Source: Pseudocercospora fijiensis CIRAD86 (lineage: Eukaryota > Ascomycota > Dothideomycetes > Mycosphaerellales > Mycosphaerellaceae). From it: a stretch of DNA of 64,000 nt. A program made the translations under genes and the position numbers. Positions 31,917 through 41,781 of this stretch are shown piece by piece. Position 1 is the stretch's first letter. The number at the start of each line of letters is the position of its first letter. Location of the stretch: the NCBI RefSeq assembly GCF_000340215.1, contig NW_006921534.1, positions 3,533,041 through 3,597,040 of the forward strand, in the 5' to 3' direction. The notes under the pieces are model-generated. The model worked only from the letters and a program-made list of their open reading frames with translations, searched no databases and was not told the DNA's origin.

Positions 31917-32864
31917 ATGGCTTTCAATATGTTCAAGAAACCAGTCTTCAATCCCGAAAAGGAGATTCCCGACCTTAGTGGTCGAGTGATACTAGTCACA
32001 GGAGGCACTGGAGGACTAGGGAGGGAAACAGTCCTCTCCTTCGCGCAGCACAATCCAGCACACATCTTCTTCACAGGACGATCTCAACCCTCGGCCGAGC
32101 AGACAATGCAACTGGCCACACAGAAAGCCCCTCAAACCCCAGTCACATTCATAAAATGCGATCTAGCATCCTTCTCCTCAGTCAAGCAAGCCGCACAAGA
32201 CATCCTCTCAAAAACAGACCGCCTCGACATCCTCAACGCCAACGCCGGCATCATGGCTTCACCTTCAGGGATGACAACAGACGGCTACGAAATCCAATTC
32301 GGCACCAATCACATAGGCCACGCATTGCTCGTCAAACTCCTCACGCCTTTACTTCAGAAGACAGCACAAACCGGCGCCGACGTCCGAGTAGTCTGGGACA
32401 CATCACTGGGCTACAAAGCTTCGACCGGCATAGACTTCTCAAAACTGAAAACGAAACAAGAGGACATCTCTTATTTTCTAGCACCGTGGTTCCGCTACGG
32501 ACAATCGAAACTTGCGAATCTTCTCTACGCTCGCGCTTACGCCAAGAAGTATCCTGAAATCACTTCAGTATCGATACATCCTGGTGTCTCAGCGACAGGA
32601 CTTGTGGAAAATCTCTCGTTCTTCCACAAAGTTTTTGTCTACTCGACCAGTTATTTCTTGATGATTCCTCCAGAGCAGTGTGCCTGGAATCAGCAGTGGG
32701 CTGCTGTGGCGCCGTTGGGAAAGGGACCGAGACAGGTGGAAACGGGAACGTGGTATGAGCCTGTAGGATTGAAGGGGAGTTTAACGAAAGCTGGAGCAGA
32801 CGATGAGTTGGCCGAAGTGCTGTGGAGGTGGACTGAGAAGGAATTGCAAGGGTGGGAGTTGTGA
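31917..32864 (+). CDS. Short-chain dehydrogenase/reductase (SDR)
   Basis: A single exon of 315 aa starting in a CCATGG context. It is a classical NAD(P)H-dependent SDR related to fungal retinol-dehydrogenase/WW-domain oxidoreductase-like enzymes. Motifs: the cofactor loop TGGTGGLGRE, CDLASFSSVKQ, the NANAGIM block, the catalytic YGQSKLAN (YxxxK) and IHPGVSATGL. The position of the usual catalytic Ser is taken by DTSLGYKA. The substrate is unknown. No membrane anchor is obvious at the N terminus, although a hydrophobic stretch in the C-terminal part (VFVYSTSYFLMI) could associate with membranes. It shows no cluster with its neighbours. Confidence 0.88.
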   Translation: MAFNMFKKPVFNPEKEIPDLSGRVILVTGGTGGLGRETVLSFAQHNPAHIFFTGRSQPSAEQTMQLATQKAPQTPVTFIKCDLASFSSVKQAAQDILSKTDRLDILNANAGIMASPSGMTTDGYEIQFGTNHIGHALLVKLLTPLLQKTAQTGADVRVVWDTSLGYKASTGIDFSKLKTKQEDISYFLAPWFRYGQSKLANLLYARAYAKKYPEITSVSIHPGVSATGLVENLSFFHKVFVYSTSYFLMIPPEQCAWNQQWAAVAPLGKGPRQVETGTWYEPVGLKGSLTKAGADDELAEVLWRWTEKELQGWEL

Positions 32865-33251
32865 ATGTAAGCTTTGCTTCCGTCGTGGTTTGGGTTTCTC
32901 AGGTCGTGTACTGGAAGTCAGCGTTCTAGCGCTGTAATTCTTATGCAGAGAGAGACCTTTGTTGGCCGGTATTCATTATAAATGCTAGGATTGTATGCGT
33001 ACTGTAATAAACAAGCTCCTTCCACCCACAGCCAAACCACTTGTCTCTCCTCTCCACGAGGAAGTCGCAGCCGAGGCAGTCATTGACTTTGGAGCTCTTC
33101 TCACAGCTTTGACCCACCCGAAGGGCGCAAGGCGCAGGAGTCATCAATGCGATAATCGTGACTGGTCAGCCGCAAATTGCTATCTACGACACCAGGACGT
33201 TGACCTCAGATCTCACGGACGGCAGATCACGAAAGGTACGCGGCTTCCACC
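32865..33251. other. Intergenic spacer
   Basis: 387 bp between the SDR and the FMN-barrel gene, on the same strand. It should hold the SDR 3' UTR and the next promoter. Nothing else seen. Confidence 0.45.
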
Positions 33252-34097
33252 ATGGCACCTTCAGCCATCTACACTCCCGACGAGCGGAGCAAAGGCGTGA
33301 GGTTGGCGAAGAGAAGTAAGGAAAATGACCATGTTTTACAAGAGCTCATCGACTGATACATCAATGCAGCTGAATACGATGCCGACTTGATCCATTCCAT
33401 CATCAACGAATGCCCAGTTCTGCACGTCTCCTTCAATGCGCCACTCAAAGAAGGACCTCAATTTCCCACTATATTACCTATGCTTGGAGCTCTGGATACA
33501 TACAATGATGACGGGGAGCCAAGTGTTTACCTCCATGGGTCTTCAGTTGCAAGACTTTTCAAATTGACTCAAGGTGGCGAGATCCCCGTCTGCGTTGCGG
33601 GTACGCTCTTCGACGGGTGGGTGCTCGCTCTAGCACCATTCCACAACAGTTGCAACTATCGTTCAGCCGTAATTTTCGGCTACGGAAGCCTTGTCGAAGA
33701 CCCAGAGGAAGTACAATTCGCGCTGCGATCGATCACCAACAACAGCATTCCTGACCGATGGGAGAATAGCCGCAAGCCACCACGAAAGGATGAAATCACT
33801 TCTACAGGTGTGTTGAAAGTACGGATCGAGACAGCTTCCGCAAAGACGAGAGCAGGAGGTCCGAGCGATGAGAAGTTCGATCTTCAGAATCCAGATGTGG
33901 TAAATAACACCTGGATTGGAGTCGTTCCAACATATATGACGTTGGGAGAGCCTATGGCAGGAGAGGAGAATAAAATGAAGCAGCTTCCTGAGTATCTCCA
34001 GGATTGGGTGGCCGACAAGAACTCGATGAGTGAGCAGGCGGCGATAGATGCGGTTGAGGGTGAGGGTGATTATGGTGGTCCAAAGAAGCGGCGTTAG
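33252..34097 (+). CDS. FMN-binding split-barrel (pyridoxamine 5'-phosphate oxidase-like) protein
   Basis: Exon 1 is 33252-33315 and exon 2 is 33370-34097 (54-nt intron, GTAAGG donor, CTGAT branch), giving 263 aa. The family of flavin-nucleotide-binding proteins starts, as here, with a short helix and LIHSIINECPVLHVSF, followed by FPTILPM, VYLHGSSVARLFKL, a strand with VCVAGTLFDGWVLA, and SVIFGYGSLVED-like sequence (here SAVIFGYGSLVEDPEE). IGVVPTYMTLGEP is the family's late conserved strand. The role is unknown; related proteins are flavoproteins that may reduce quinones or cofactors. Its last 146 bp overlap the convergent 3' end of the large mitochondrial protein gene. Confidence 0.8.
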
Positions 34098-36663
34098 CAA
34101 AGTACCCGCGAGGGATTCGGAATGGACTGTGCTTCCAGTATTGAGCTCTTATAAGTATCTTGCCACTGTCTGGGAGGATTCCTCCAGATCTTAGAAATTC
34201 AGCATATGCCACCACATCCGCCTTTTCGCCTGTAAGGCTGTCTGTTGATCGAGTGCAGCCAAAAACATGGACGAGGAGGTCGGCATGGTTCTCAGGCTTG
34301 TAGAGGCTCGGATCCAGATCGAAGAGTTCCCCGTCCCAAAGATCATTGGCATGCTTGATGTAATGAGCCAGCGACAGCTTGTTATGGCTCTTTACGTCGT
34401 GATTGATGCGTCTCTTCGAATAAGCCGGACCAAAGAGACTCCACATCATGTCGAGAAATGATTTTTTTACCAAGACCGCATCCGTTTTGATGCCGGCTTC
34501 GTTCAGTCGCTTCAGGAGGAGTATGCCCCTTGCCCATGGCTCACACGTGCCTTTGTCAGAGTCATCTCGCGGTTTCAGAGCTTTTCTCAGCCCTACGATC
34601 CGATGGCTCCAGATCACCAGTGCCTTTCGCATATCCTCGGTGAAGATGAGTTCGAGCATCGATTCTTTTCGCAGCACTGCCTTGCCACATTCGAACGTGA
34701 CCTCACCACGCAGTCCTCTTTTCGAATAGAAGCTGGCCAGCCACAGAACAAGACGCTCTAGCTCTTCCCACCTGTGAAGCATGCCGAATCTCTTCATGTT
34801 CTCGTGCCACAGCTTGTGATGCACAATTCCACCACATTCAGCAGTGTAGATAAAGGCATTTGTTGTGAATTGTAAGGGAGGAATATCTTCATATCCTTCT
34901 GTCAGCTTGATTGGAGCTTTGCTGACATTCCGGGTCGGCAAGACGTAACGATGCATCATATCGAGTGTCCGTTGTGCGAGAGACATTTTTGACGTCTTCA
35001 TATGCTCAACAAGCTTCGACATCGCTTGATAGTCATGAACGCGGATGTAGTGCTGCAAGACTCTGTTCCATGCCCTCGCTTTCCGTTTCTTTCCCATCAT
35101 TGAAAGTGCCAAAAACGCTAAATGAGCATTGATATGCTCTTCGCGCTCAAGGAACAAAGCTAACAGGAGTTCCTGTGTCGTGGCATCTTCAAAAACTTCA
35201 GGATGCTCATCGCTAGCGATTAGTGCATCATACAGATGTGGGATTTCGGCAGCGACTTTCTCCAGCAGACGAACATAGACACACTCGCTGGTACTGATTC
35301 TCATGTCTTTCAGGATGTTAAGTTTCCTGCAGAATGTGTTTGCCGATCCTGCACGCACAGCCATTTCGCGCAGAGCAAGCGGTCCAAGCTTGTCGATACC
35401 GAAGAAGCTCAGGCCACTGACTACCATATCAAGAGGGAAGGCCCGCGTTGCAAACATCTTCGCGACAAAATAATCGCTCATTTCCTTCTGTTTGATGCCA
35501 TGAACCTCGCCCATGATTGCAGACATGCTTGAACGCGTTAGCACCGGAGCATGCTGCGAATCAATGACTGGTTTCGTGTCAGAGCCTTCATCCGGTTGCA
35601 GGTGCACCATTGGTAGAGACATATTTCCATCGAGCTCGAACAAGGTTTGCACAGCAGGCATGGCGAAGACTTGAGGGCTTGGCGCGTCGCCGTAGGATAG
35701 GAAGAGTTTATGCCACTGCAATACAATCGATGGCTTGTGACGCTCCAGCATTGGGGGTATGTAGTGATCATACAGTTTTTTGACCTTCAAGTGTCGGTAA
35801 ATCATTTCAAATTGACTAAAATATCCCGCGTCCTTGTTGTCTACCATCATCTTTGGCTGTCCTGGATTCAGGGCGAAATCTGATACGAGCTCACGAAGAT
35901 CAACATCGGTAGGCTCAACGAAATCAGCGAGCCGGCGATGCCACTGTCCAAGGCCTTCGCCACCATGTATGCGGAGCCATCTGCCAATAGTACATGTATA
36001 CAAGCTCGTATATACGTTGCCGCTCCGAGACTTCAGAGATTTGGCATACTCGAGGATGCGGATAAGAAGATCCTCCTGGGGTTGGGTGATGGGCTCCGCG
36101 ATACATGAGTGAATGAAGGTAGGCCAGAGAATATCGGCCTCTGCTCCTTCGGTAGGCAGATCCGTATTTTGATCCATAAAGTCTTCCCATGTCGCTAGCA
36201 CACCGTCAAAGCCATCAAGACGCTGTCTGTATTCCAGAAGCTCGATCCATAACTCCATATTGTTTCGGTGTTCAGGCTCATTGACCAGGCGTGTCGAACT
36301 CGTCTTCACGGCTTGCACATTTGCTGGTGAGAGTAGAGAGACAAATGCTTGACCTCCTGGAAGAGAGGATATTGGGATGTCACCCGTAAGCAAAGATATC
36401 CTATGCAAGATCGCGGCGAATTCAGCGTGATGCGTCTGGGGCTCTCTGCGACGAGGCTGATAGTAGCCACGAGATTCTCGGGGCGCCGTATCTTCCTCTT
36501 CGGCCTGATTCGAATCCAATTGAGAAAAATTATAGCCACGATTTGTGGCGACGCATCGGCTCGACCTCGATCGCAGTATGGCGGGGTGAAGCAGTGCTTG
36601 TCGAATCAAGCATGTTGGCGGTTTTCGCAGCCATCGATGGAGCACGGCGGTGCCCATTGCCAT
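33952..36663 (-). CDS. Large mitochondrially targeted helical (PPR-like) protein
   Basis: A single-exon frame of 903 aa from an ATG at 36663. The N terminus has many Arg and no acidic residues in about 45 positions (MAMGTAVLHRWLRKPPTCL), like a presequence. The rest is alpha-helical and repeats such as WNRVLQHYIRVHDYQAMSKL followed by VEHMKTSKM resemble pentatricopeptide (PPR) helices, so a role in mitochondrial RNA metabolism is likely; no specific orthologue is recognised. It is divergent from the cytochrome c oxidase VIIa gene (248 bp between starts). The last about 49 codons overlap the FMN-barrel gene on the other strand and are His/Pro/Ser-rich, unlike the rest; the true end may lie near 34100 via an unrecognised splice. 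Confidence 0.7.
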   Translation of the reverse strand: MAMGTAVLHRWLRKPPTCLIRQALLHPAILRSRSSRCVATNRGYNFSQLDSNQAEEEDTAPRESRGYYQPRRREPQTHHAEFAAILHRISLLTGDIPISSLPGGQAFVSLLSPANVQAVKTSSTRLVNEPEHRNNMELWIELLEYRQRLDGFDGVLATWEDFMDQNTDLPTEGAEADILWPTFIHSCIAEPITQPQEDLLIRILEYAKSLKSRSGNVYTSLYTCTIGRWLRIHGGEGLGQWHRRLADFVEPTDVDLRELVSDFALNPGQPKMMVDNKDAGYFSQFEMIYRHLKVKKLYDHYIPPMLERHKPSIVLQWHKLFLSYGDAPSPQVFAMPAVQTLFELDGNMSLPMVHLQPDEGSDTKPVIDSQHAPVLTRSSMSAIMGEVHGIKQKEMSDYFVAKMFATRAFPLDMVVSGLSFFGIDKLGPLALREMAVRAGSANTFCRKLNILKDMRISTSECVYVRLLEKVAAEIPHLYDALIASDEHPEVFEDATTQELLLALFLEREEHINAHLAFLALSMMGKKRKARAWNRVLQHYIRVHDYQAMSKLVEHMKTSKMSLAQRTLDMMHRYVLPTRNVSKAPIKLTEGYEDIPPLQFTTNAFIYTAECGGIVHHKLWHENMKRFGMLHRWEELERLVLWLASFYSKRGLRGEVTFECGKAVLRKESMLELIFTEDMRKALVIWSHRIVGLRKALKPRDDSDKGTCEPWARGILLLKRLNEAGIKTDAVLVKKSFLDMMWSLFGPAYSKRRINHDVKSHNKLSLAHYIKHANDLWDGELFDLDPSLYKPENHADLLVHVFGCTRSTDSLTGEKADVVAYAEFLRSGGILPDSGKILIRAQYWKHSPFRIPRGYFANAASLDHHNHPHPQPHLSPPAHSSSSCRPPNPGDTQEAASFYSPLLP

Positions 36664-36911
36664 GATCCCTTTACACCTCTGTCAGGGGCCATTGCATTGG
36701 CGCGCGCGATCGGGGGTTGTTGTCGTCGGCGCCGTGATGGGATTGTTTTTCTGACGCGAGGAGCGTGTGAAGTGCCCAAGCCGGGCCGCAGAAACGCCAA
36801 GCACGAAGTCGGAAGAACCCGGCCGCTTTTGCCCTTCGACATCGACATCACTGGCACGCTGCACGTATCTTGCACACCACACTCCACTCTATCAGCTTGA
36901 CTACCGCCATC
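36664..36911. promoter_or_regulatory. Bidirectional promoter: mitochondrial protein / COX7a
   Basis: 248 bp separate start codons of two predicted mitochondrial genes transcribed in opposite directions. It includes a GC-rich stretch (about 36700-36730). No named factor site is recognised. Confidence 0.55.
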
Positions 36912-37419
36912 ATGCGAGCCACAATCGCCAGACGTGCCGGGTACGTCCATATCACCGCCTACTATGCGCACCTGCGGCCGCGCAATGCCTTCCTCTGGCA
37001 CCTCCGATAGCTAACCCATCTTCAGGTTCCCGAGCTTCCCAGGTCTTTACCGCAAGAACAACGTGCCGGCGTGGCAGAGACTTCACCAGACTCACGATGG
37101 TGTGCGGCAGTGGAATAAGGTTAGTTGACTGGGCCATAGAGGAGATGGGACATTGAGCGGAGGCAGAGCTCGTGGAGAGACAGGATACTCCGAGGTGCTG
37201 GGCGGACACCATAAATTACAGGCACTGACATGTCTCTTGCAGGGCCCGAATGCCAAGTACATGCTCTACCCATACTATACCTCTCTCATCCTCGGCACTG
37301 CTGGTAAGTTTGGCGTTCTACACTTGGATCACGAGAAGAATCATAGTGCTAATGGTTGCTGTGCAGCATCCCAATACATGATGTTCCGCATGGTTTTTGG
37401 CAAGAAGACTTGGATCTAA
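36912..37419 (+). CDS. Cytochrome c oxidase subunit VIIa (COX7-type), four exons
   Basis: Exons 36912-36940, 37026-37119, 37243-37303 and 37367-37419 join in phase to 78 aa; introns are 85, 123 and 63 nt with GTACGT, GTTAGT and GTAAGT donors and CAG acceptors. The protein begins MRATIARRAGFPSFPGLYRK, then NVPAWQRLHQTHDGVRQWNK, then a short stretch ending in a membrane segment (MLYPYYTSLILGTAASQYMM) and a basic tail GKKTWI. This matches fungal complex IV subunit VIIa in length and in the NxPxWxRxxxxxDG-W-P-pattern, ending in a single membrane pass. It is easily missed because every exon is short. The upstream divergent gene is also mitochondrial. Confidence 0.8.
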
Positions 37420-38629
37420 ATCAGCAAGCTCGGACGGAGGCAAGTGGATCAGCAGAAGCGTAGAGAGAGCTGCTACCTGCATGTATTAAGATTAGTCGAA
37501 CGGAGAGCTGAACTGTCCTCTGTCACGAAGCATTACAGCCAAATAGTTACGCCTATTCTGAGCTCACTCAGCGTTACCACAAGTTGTCGCCTGCGATACC
37601 GCACGGAAGCACTGGGTGCCAAATATCCTGTTTCTTGCTAGTAACGAAACAAGTCCGGCCAAGCCTACTATAGAGCCTTTCGAACAAGGTTTGCATGCCC
37701 ACACTCTAAATAACTATTCTCGACGAAACGCCATGACTTCATTCTTGATCACGCCTGCCATTTGCGAGGATGTCTCAGTAAGAATGTCGCGATGGACAGC
37801 GAAGGACCCTGGAGTTTGGCTGCGAGCGGTTGGGCCAGAAACAAGGGAACGACCCCTCGTAACGGGATGTACGCTGCAGCTGACATTATGGCTTAAGCCC
37901 CGACCTGGACTTGTTGACTTTGCAATGACTAGTCGGCTTGGACATGACGTTGCGACAGCAACCATCAAGTGAAAGACTGCTCCTTCTATGAGCCAAGCAG
38001 TATTGTTTCGACATGTCATCACGTGTGCTTGTTTTGATGCTGGTTCTGTACCTCTTATCCTCGGTCCGTAACGACTGTGTCATGAATTATTCTTAGCCAA
38101 TGCGGAGAAACAGGGTTACATCGACAGCAAGAAGCAGGTCTTCGCAAAGTCGAGTCATGTGCCTTCTGCTGCTTGGATTGCTCGCGTTTCATAGAGCAAC
38201 CCTACGGTCGGGCCGATGGGCCCTTGGTCTCGTGTCCATGATTTCAGGAGTATGAAGCCAGTTGCGATGGAAAGCTGCACCTGTAATATGTGTCTTGCTC
38301 GACATGATGAATTCAAGCTCCTTCTAGGTGATGATTCCGGAATGCCTTGGTGGTGAACATGTCAATGTCATCGCGCATATAAGAAGCCTCGTGGGACATG
38401 AATGAGGATGGAAGATCGTTGCTGTTCAAGTACTGTCTACTTAACAATGCTTGCGCTGCGCTGCTATGCTGCTGCGAAAGGTACCTCAAGCTGTAGATTG
38501 TCGATGCAAATAATAATCGATGCGAAAACCGAATGTATGAGTCTGAAAAGCTGGAGGAGAGCGCAGAAGCTCTTCTACTCGAAACTTCTCTTCATATGGC
38601 TCCACAAGGAAAATAAAGAGCCGCCCAAT
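37420..38629. other. 1.2-kb intergenic region
   Basis: No gene could be supported. A few short frames (for example about 37616-37972, plus) lack any recognisable domain and natural start context. No repeat or RNA gene seen. Confidence 0.45.
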
Positions 38630-39424
38630 CTACAAACATGTTAGCGGCCAGCCCTCGATGTAGTATAGGAATTCATCGACGGAGCGGAGTTGGAGTTTCC
38701 TACTTTGATGAGCTGCATTCACATATGTAGGACGCCGCTTTTTCGTGGTTGATGATGCTCTCTTGACAGGCTTTTCTTTATCTTTCCTATCTTTTGATTT
38801 TGATGAATCCCGTGATGATGAGGATTTGTGCGAATCGTCGTAGTAGGAATCCTTGCGTGATCTTCCCGATCGATGCTTGTCGCGATCAGTCTCGTAATGG
38901 CGATGGCGGCTTCGCTCTTTATGGCTTCGGCTTCGTTGAAGATCGCGATCACTGGTGGAGTGATAGTAAGCATCATCCTCACTTTGTCGTTGGGTGCGTG
39001 CTGAGTTATGGCTTCGGAAAGAGCGAGAACAATCCGAGCACCGTGATTCTGTGCTCGCACGAGGCCTGCCAGCAGGCCTGGCGTATCCTCCTAGAGGTAA
39101 CGGAGTATCAGGGTATGGTTGAAGGGCTAGTTGCGGATTGTGTGGCCGAACTGCGTATTGTTCTGGCACAGAAGGCTCATAGCTCCGTACTGATGATATT
39201 TCATCAACAGGGACAAGTGCTCCACCGTGGGTCGAAGGATTGAGCAACTCGGCGGGTGTCTTCTTGCCGAAGAGGTAGTCTTGAGGGACATATCTGCTCG
39301 AAGCGACTGAGCTGGCTCGTGATCTGGTCGTCAAGTTGTTACTATGTGCTGCCCAGGAAGCGTTCATCATGTTGTTTTGATCCTCTCGGCTTGGGTCGAG
39401 AAAGGCGTTGTCCATCGGAGCCAT
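38630..39424 (-). CDS. Basic, low-complexity protein of unknown function
   Basis: 264 aa from an ATG at 39424. The N-terminal half is Asn/Ser/Pro-rich with a short aromatic motif (YVPQDYLFGKK). The centre is rich in Arg, Ser, His and Asp (SRSHKERSRHRHYETDRDKH) and then Lys (KSKDRKDKEKPVKRAS), like disordered RS-type or nuclear proteins. The last 25 residues (SVDEFLYYIEGWPLTCL) are folded-looking and could be the conserved part. I recognise no family. Nuclear localisation is plausible from the basic tracts, but is inference. Confidence 0.55.
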   Translation of the reverse strand: MAPMDNAFLDPSREDQNNMMNASWAAHSNNLTTRSRASSVASSRYVPQDYLFGKKTPAELLNPSTHGGALVPVDEISSVRSYEPSVPEQYAVRPHNPQLALQPYPDTPLPLGGYARPAGRPRASTESRCSDCSRSFRSHNSARTQRQSEDDAYYHSTSDRDLQRSRSHKERSRHRHYETDRDKHRSGRSRKDSYYDDSHKSSSSRDSSKSKDRKDKEKPVKRASSTTKKRRPTYVNAAHQSRKLQLRSVDEFLYYIEGWPLTCL

Positions 39425-40320
39425 CTTTCTGAATTGGTCGACTGCTTATATGTCTTGTGTGAAGATTCTGAGACGTCGCGTGGCAATGAAAGTCGTAATC
39501 TGGCGAGGAATTTGCACGGCGTGAGCGAATCCGGTTCGAAACGGGAGTTCTGCATGCAGTGCGGACTAGACCCCGACCAATAAGTCATTCTCTGTTTATT
39601 ATGTTGACATGGTTTTCAGCCTCTTGTACCGCTAAAGGCTGGGACAAGAAAACCAGGATGCCAAACGTTGCTGCGACACAAGCGGGGAAGCAGCTGATAC
39701 TCGTATAGCACGCTGAAGAAATACAGAGGGACTAACAGGGTTTGCTTAAGCAGGATAACCTCATAAGGCGTGTGGACGGATGACTCTGCACAACCAGGGC
39801 AGCCCGGCAGCAGAAGGGTGCGTGAACGGAAGCGATGGTTGACGTAACACAAAGCCACGAGGAGCGCTGCATACATTGGATGTGCATATGTGACGTTGAT
39901 CGTGTCGGATCGGCCTTGGCTGTGGTCTATGTAATAAGCTGGGTCGAGCCTCTGCCGATTCTGCTGCAGTGCGGTGGAAGGCCGATGCACAGAGTCTGTG
40001 ACTGCTGGCGGCGCTGTCCCTGCTATATATATCATGTGATCCGACAAGACAGTGATATTAAGAATGTCGGCTGTCGGTCGGAGGAAGACTTGGCCAACGA
40101 GGCAACGGCATGACATGGCTTGGCGCCGCAGTGGCAGTGATGAAGCCACAAGCCTCTGCACTGCCCCACTCACGTAACTTCTTCCTCCTCCAAAACGTCT
40201 GCGTTGCTCCCTGATTACCACGGCACCTCATAACTCGTCTCGTCTGGGGCTGTAACGGCAGATTCTCGACGGACGCACGAACTGCATCATCTATCCAGCT
40301 GAACACGAGCACTTGGCATT
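39425..40320. other. Divergent intergenic region
   Basis: About 0.9 kb between the low-complexity gene (-) and the annexin (+). It likely holds both promoters. A 201-codon minus-strand frame (39616-40221) has no recognisable domain and I treat it as chance. Confidence 0.45.
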
Positions 40321-41781
40321 ATGTCAGGGTACTACGGCCAGCAGCAGCAGCCCTATCAACGTAAGTGGACTGGAAGATCTTCACTATGACATGCCATCTG
40401 AGGCGCAAGCATATGATACCAGCTGTGGCACAGTAGCTGAACTGAAAGAACAAAAGAGCTGACTTCCCCTCCAGAGTATCCTCAGCACGCCTACCCACAA
40501 CAGCAATCTTACGGAATGAATCACCAGCAACAAGGATACGGCCAGCCCGGCCACTTCGGAGGACCTCCACCCGGACCACCGCCTATGCAAGGCCAGCCGC
40601 CACTGCCTCCTGGCTGGACGACGCAGTTCGACCAAGCCAGCGGACGAAACTACTTCATTGACCCAACAGGTCGCAGTCAATGGGAACCGCCGGCACCTCC
40701 TCCAGGAGGGTTTGGTGGTCCACCTCCAGGCCCTCCTCCGCCTCAGCAGGGTGCTTATGGCCAAACCCATCCACAGCAGCAAATGGGCGGTATGCCAGTG
40801 GGTCCAGCAGCGATGCCATCTCCAGGCTACGACTTGAGGCAACGGGCCAACTTTGATGCCTCAAGAGCAGCTGACGACTGCCGCGCAGCGATGAAGGGCT
40901 TTGGCACAGACGAGACCAAGTTGATCCAGGTCCTGGCCTCCTTGGGTCCTCTAGAAATCGAAGCTCTGAAGCAGACTTATCAGCAGCGGCATCGTCGCGA
41001 CCTGATGAAGGATGTGCATGGCGAGACGTCAGGCTATTTCCGAGAGGGACTCGAAGCAATCATTCGAGGCCCACTCAGACAAGACTGCCATGTGATCAAC
41101 GAGGCTATCAAGGGAATAGGCACCAAGGAGAGTGCTCTTGACGATGTCATGCTCTCGCGTTCAAACGCAGATATGAACGCCATCAAAGCACAGTATCAAC
41201 AAGAGTATCGCCGCACCCTGGAATCTGACGTCAAGAACGACCTTAGCATGAAGACTGAGCGAATGTACGAAATGGTCATGGCTGCGCGAAGAAATGAAGA
41301 GTCCGCACCTGTCATTCCCCAGCAGATCGATCAGGACGTCAAGGAGATCTACGGCGCAACAGAAGGCCGCACAGGGACGGATCAGATGACTGTCTGCTCA
41401 GTCTTGACCTCGCGCAGTAATGGCCAGATTCGTGCGATCTCACAAGCGTACAAGCAGAAGTATCACAAGTCGCTAGAAGACGTCATCAAAAAGGAGTTCT
41501 CTGGTCACATGGAAGATGCACTGCTATTTATGGTTCGTGCGGCTACGGACCCAGCCAAGCATGATGCGGACCTCCTCGAAGATTCCATGAAAGGGCTCGG
41601 CACCAAGGACACGGCTCTCGTACGACGAGTCGTCATGATCCACTGGGACAAACAGCGTCTCCAACAAGCCAAGGCCGCATACAAACACTTCTACAAGCGG
41701 GATCTGGCGGAGCGCATCAAGTCCGAGACCAGTGGAGACTACAAGAAACTGATGGTCGTATGTGTTGGCGGCATGATCTGA
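40321..41781 (+). CDS. Annexin with an N-terminal WW domain
   Basis: Exon 1 is 40321-40360 and exon 2 is 40475-41781 (114-nt intron, GTAAGT donor, GCTGAC branch), giving 448 aa. The N-terminal about 140 residues are Gln/Pro/Gly-rich and contain a WW domain at about 57-87 (LPPGWTTQFDQASGRNYFID then a second conserved Trp in RSQWEPP). Four annexin repeats follow, recognisable by GFGTDE, GIGTKE, GRTGTD and GLGTKD, with the downstream acidic residues that coordinate calcium. Annexins bind acidic phospholipids in the presence of calcium. The WW domain would add binding to Pro-rich partners. Fungal annexins often have Pro/Gly-rich N termini; a clear WW domain is less usual and could connect this protein to PPxY-type ligands. 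Confidence 0.92.

Noticed and set aside
39616..40221. 201-codon minus-strand frame between the low-complexity gene and annexin
   Set aside because: No recognisable domain and competing open frames on the other strand.
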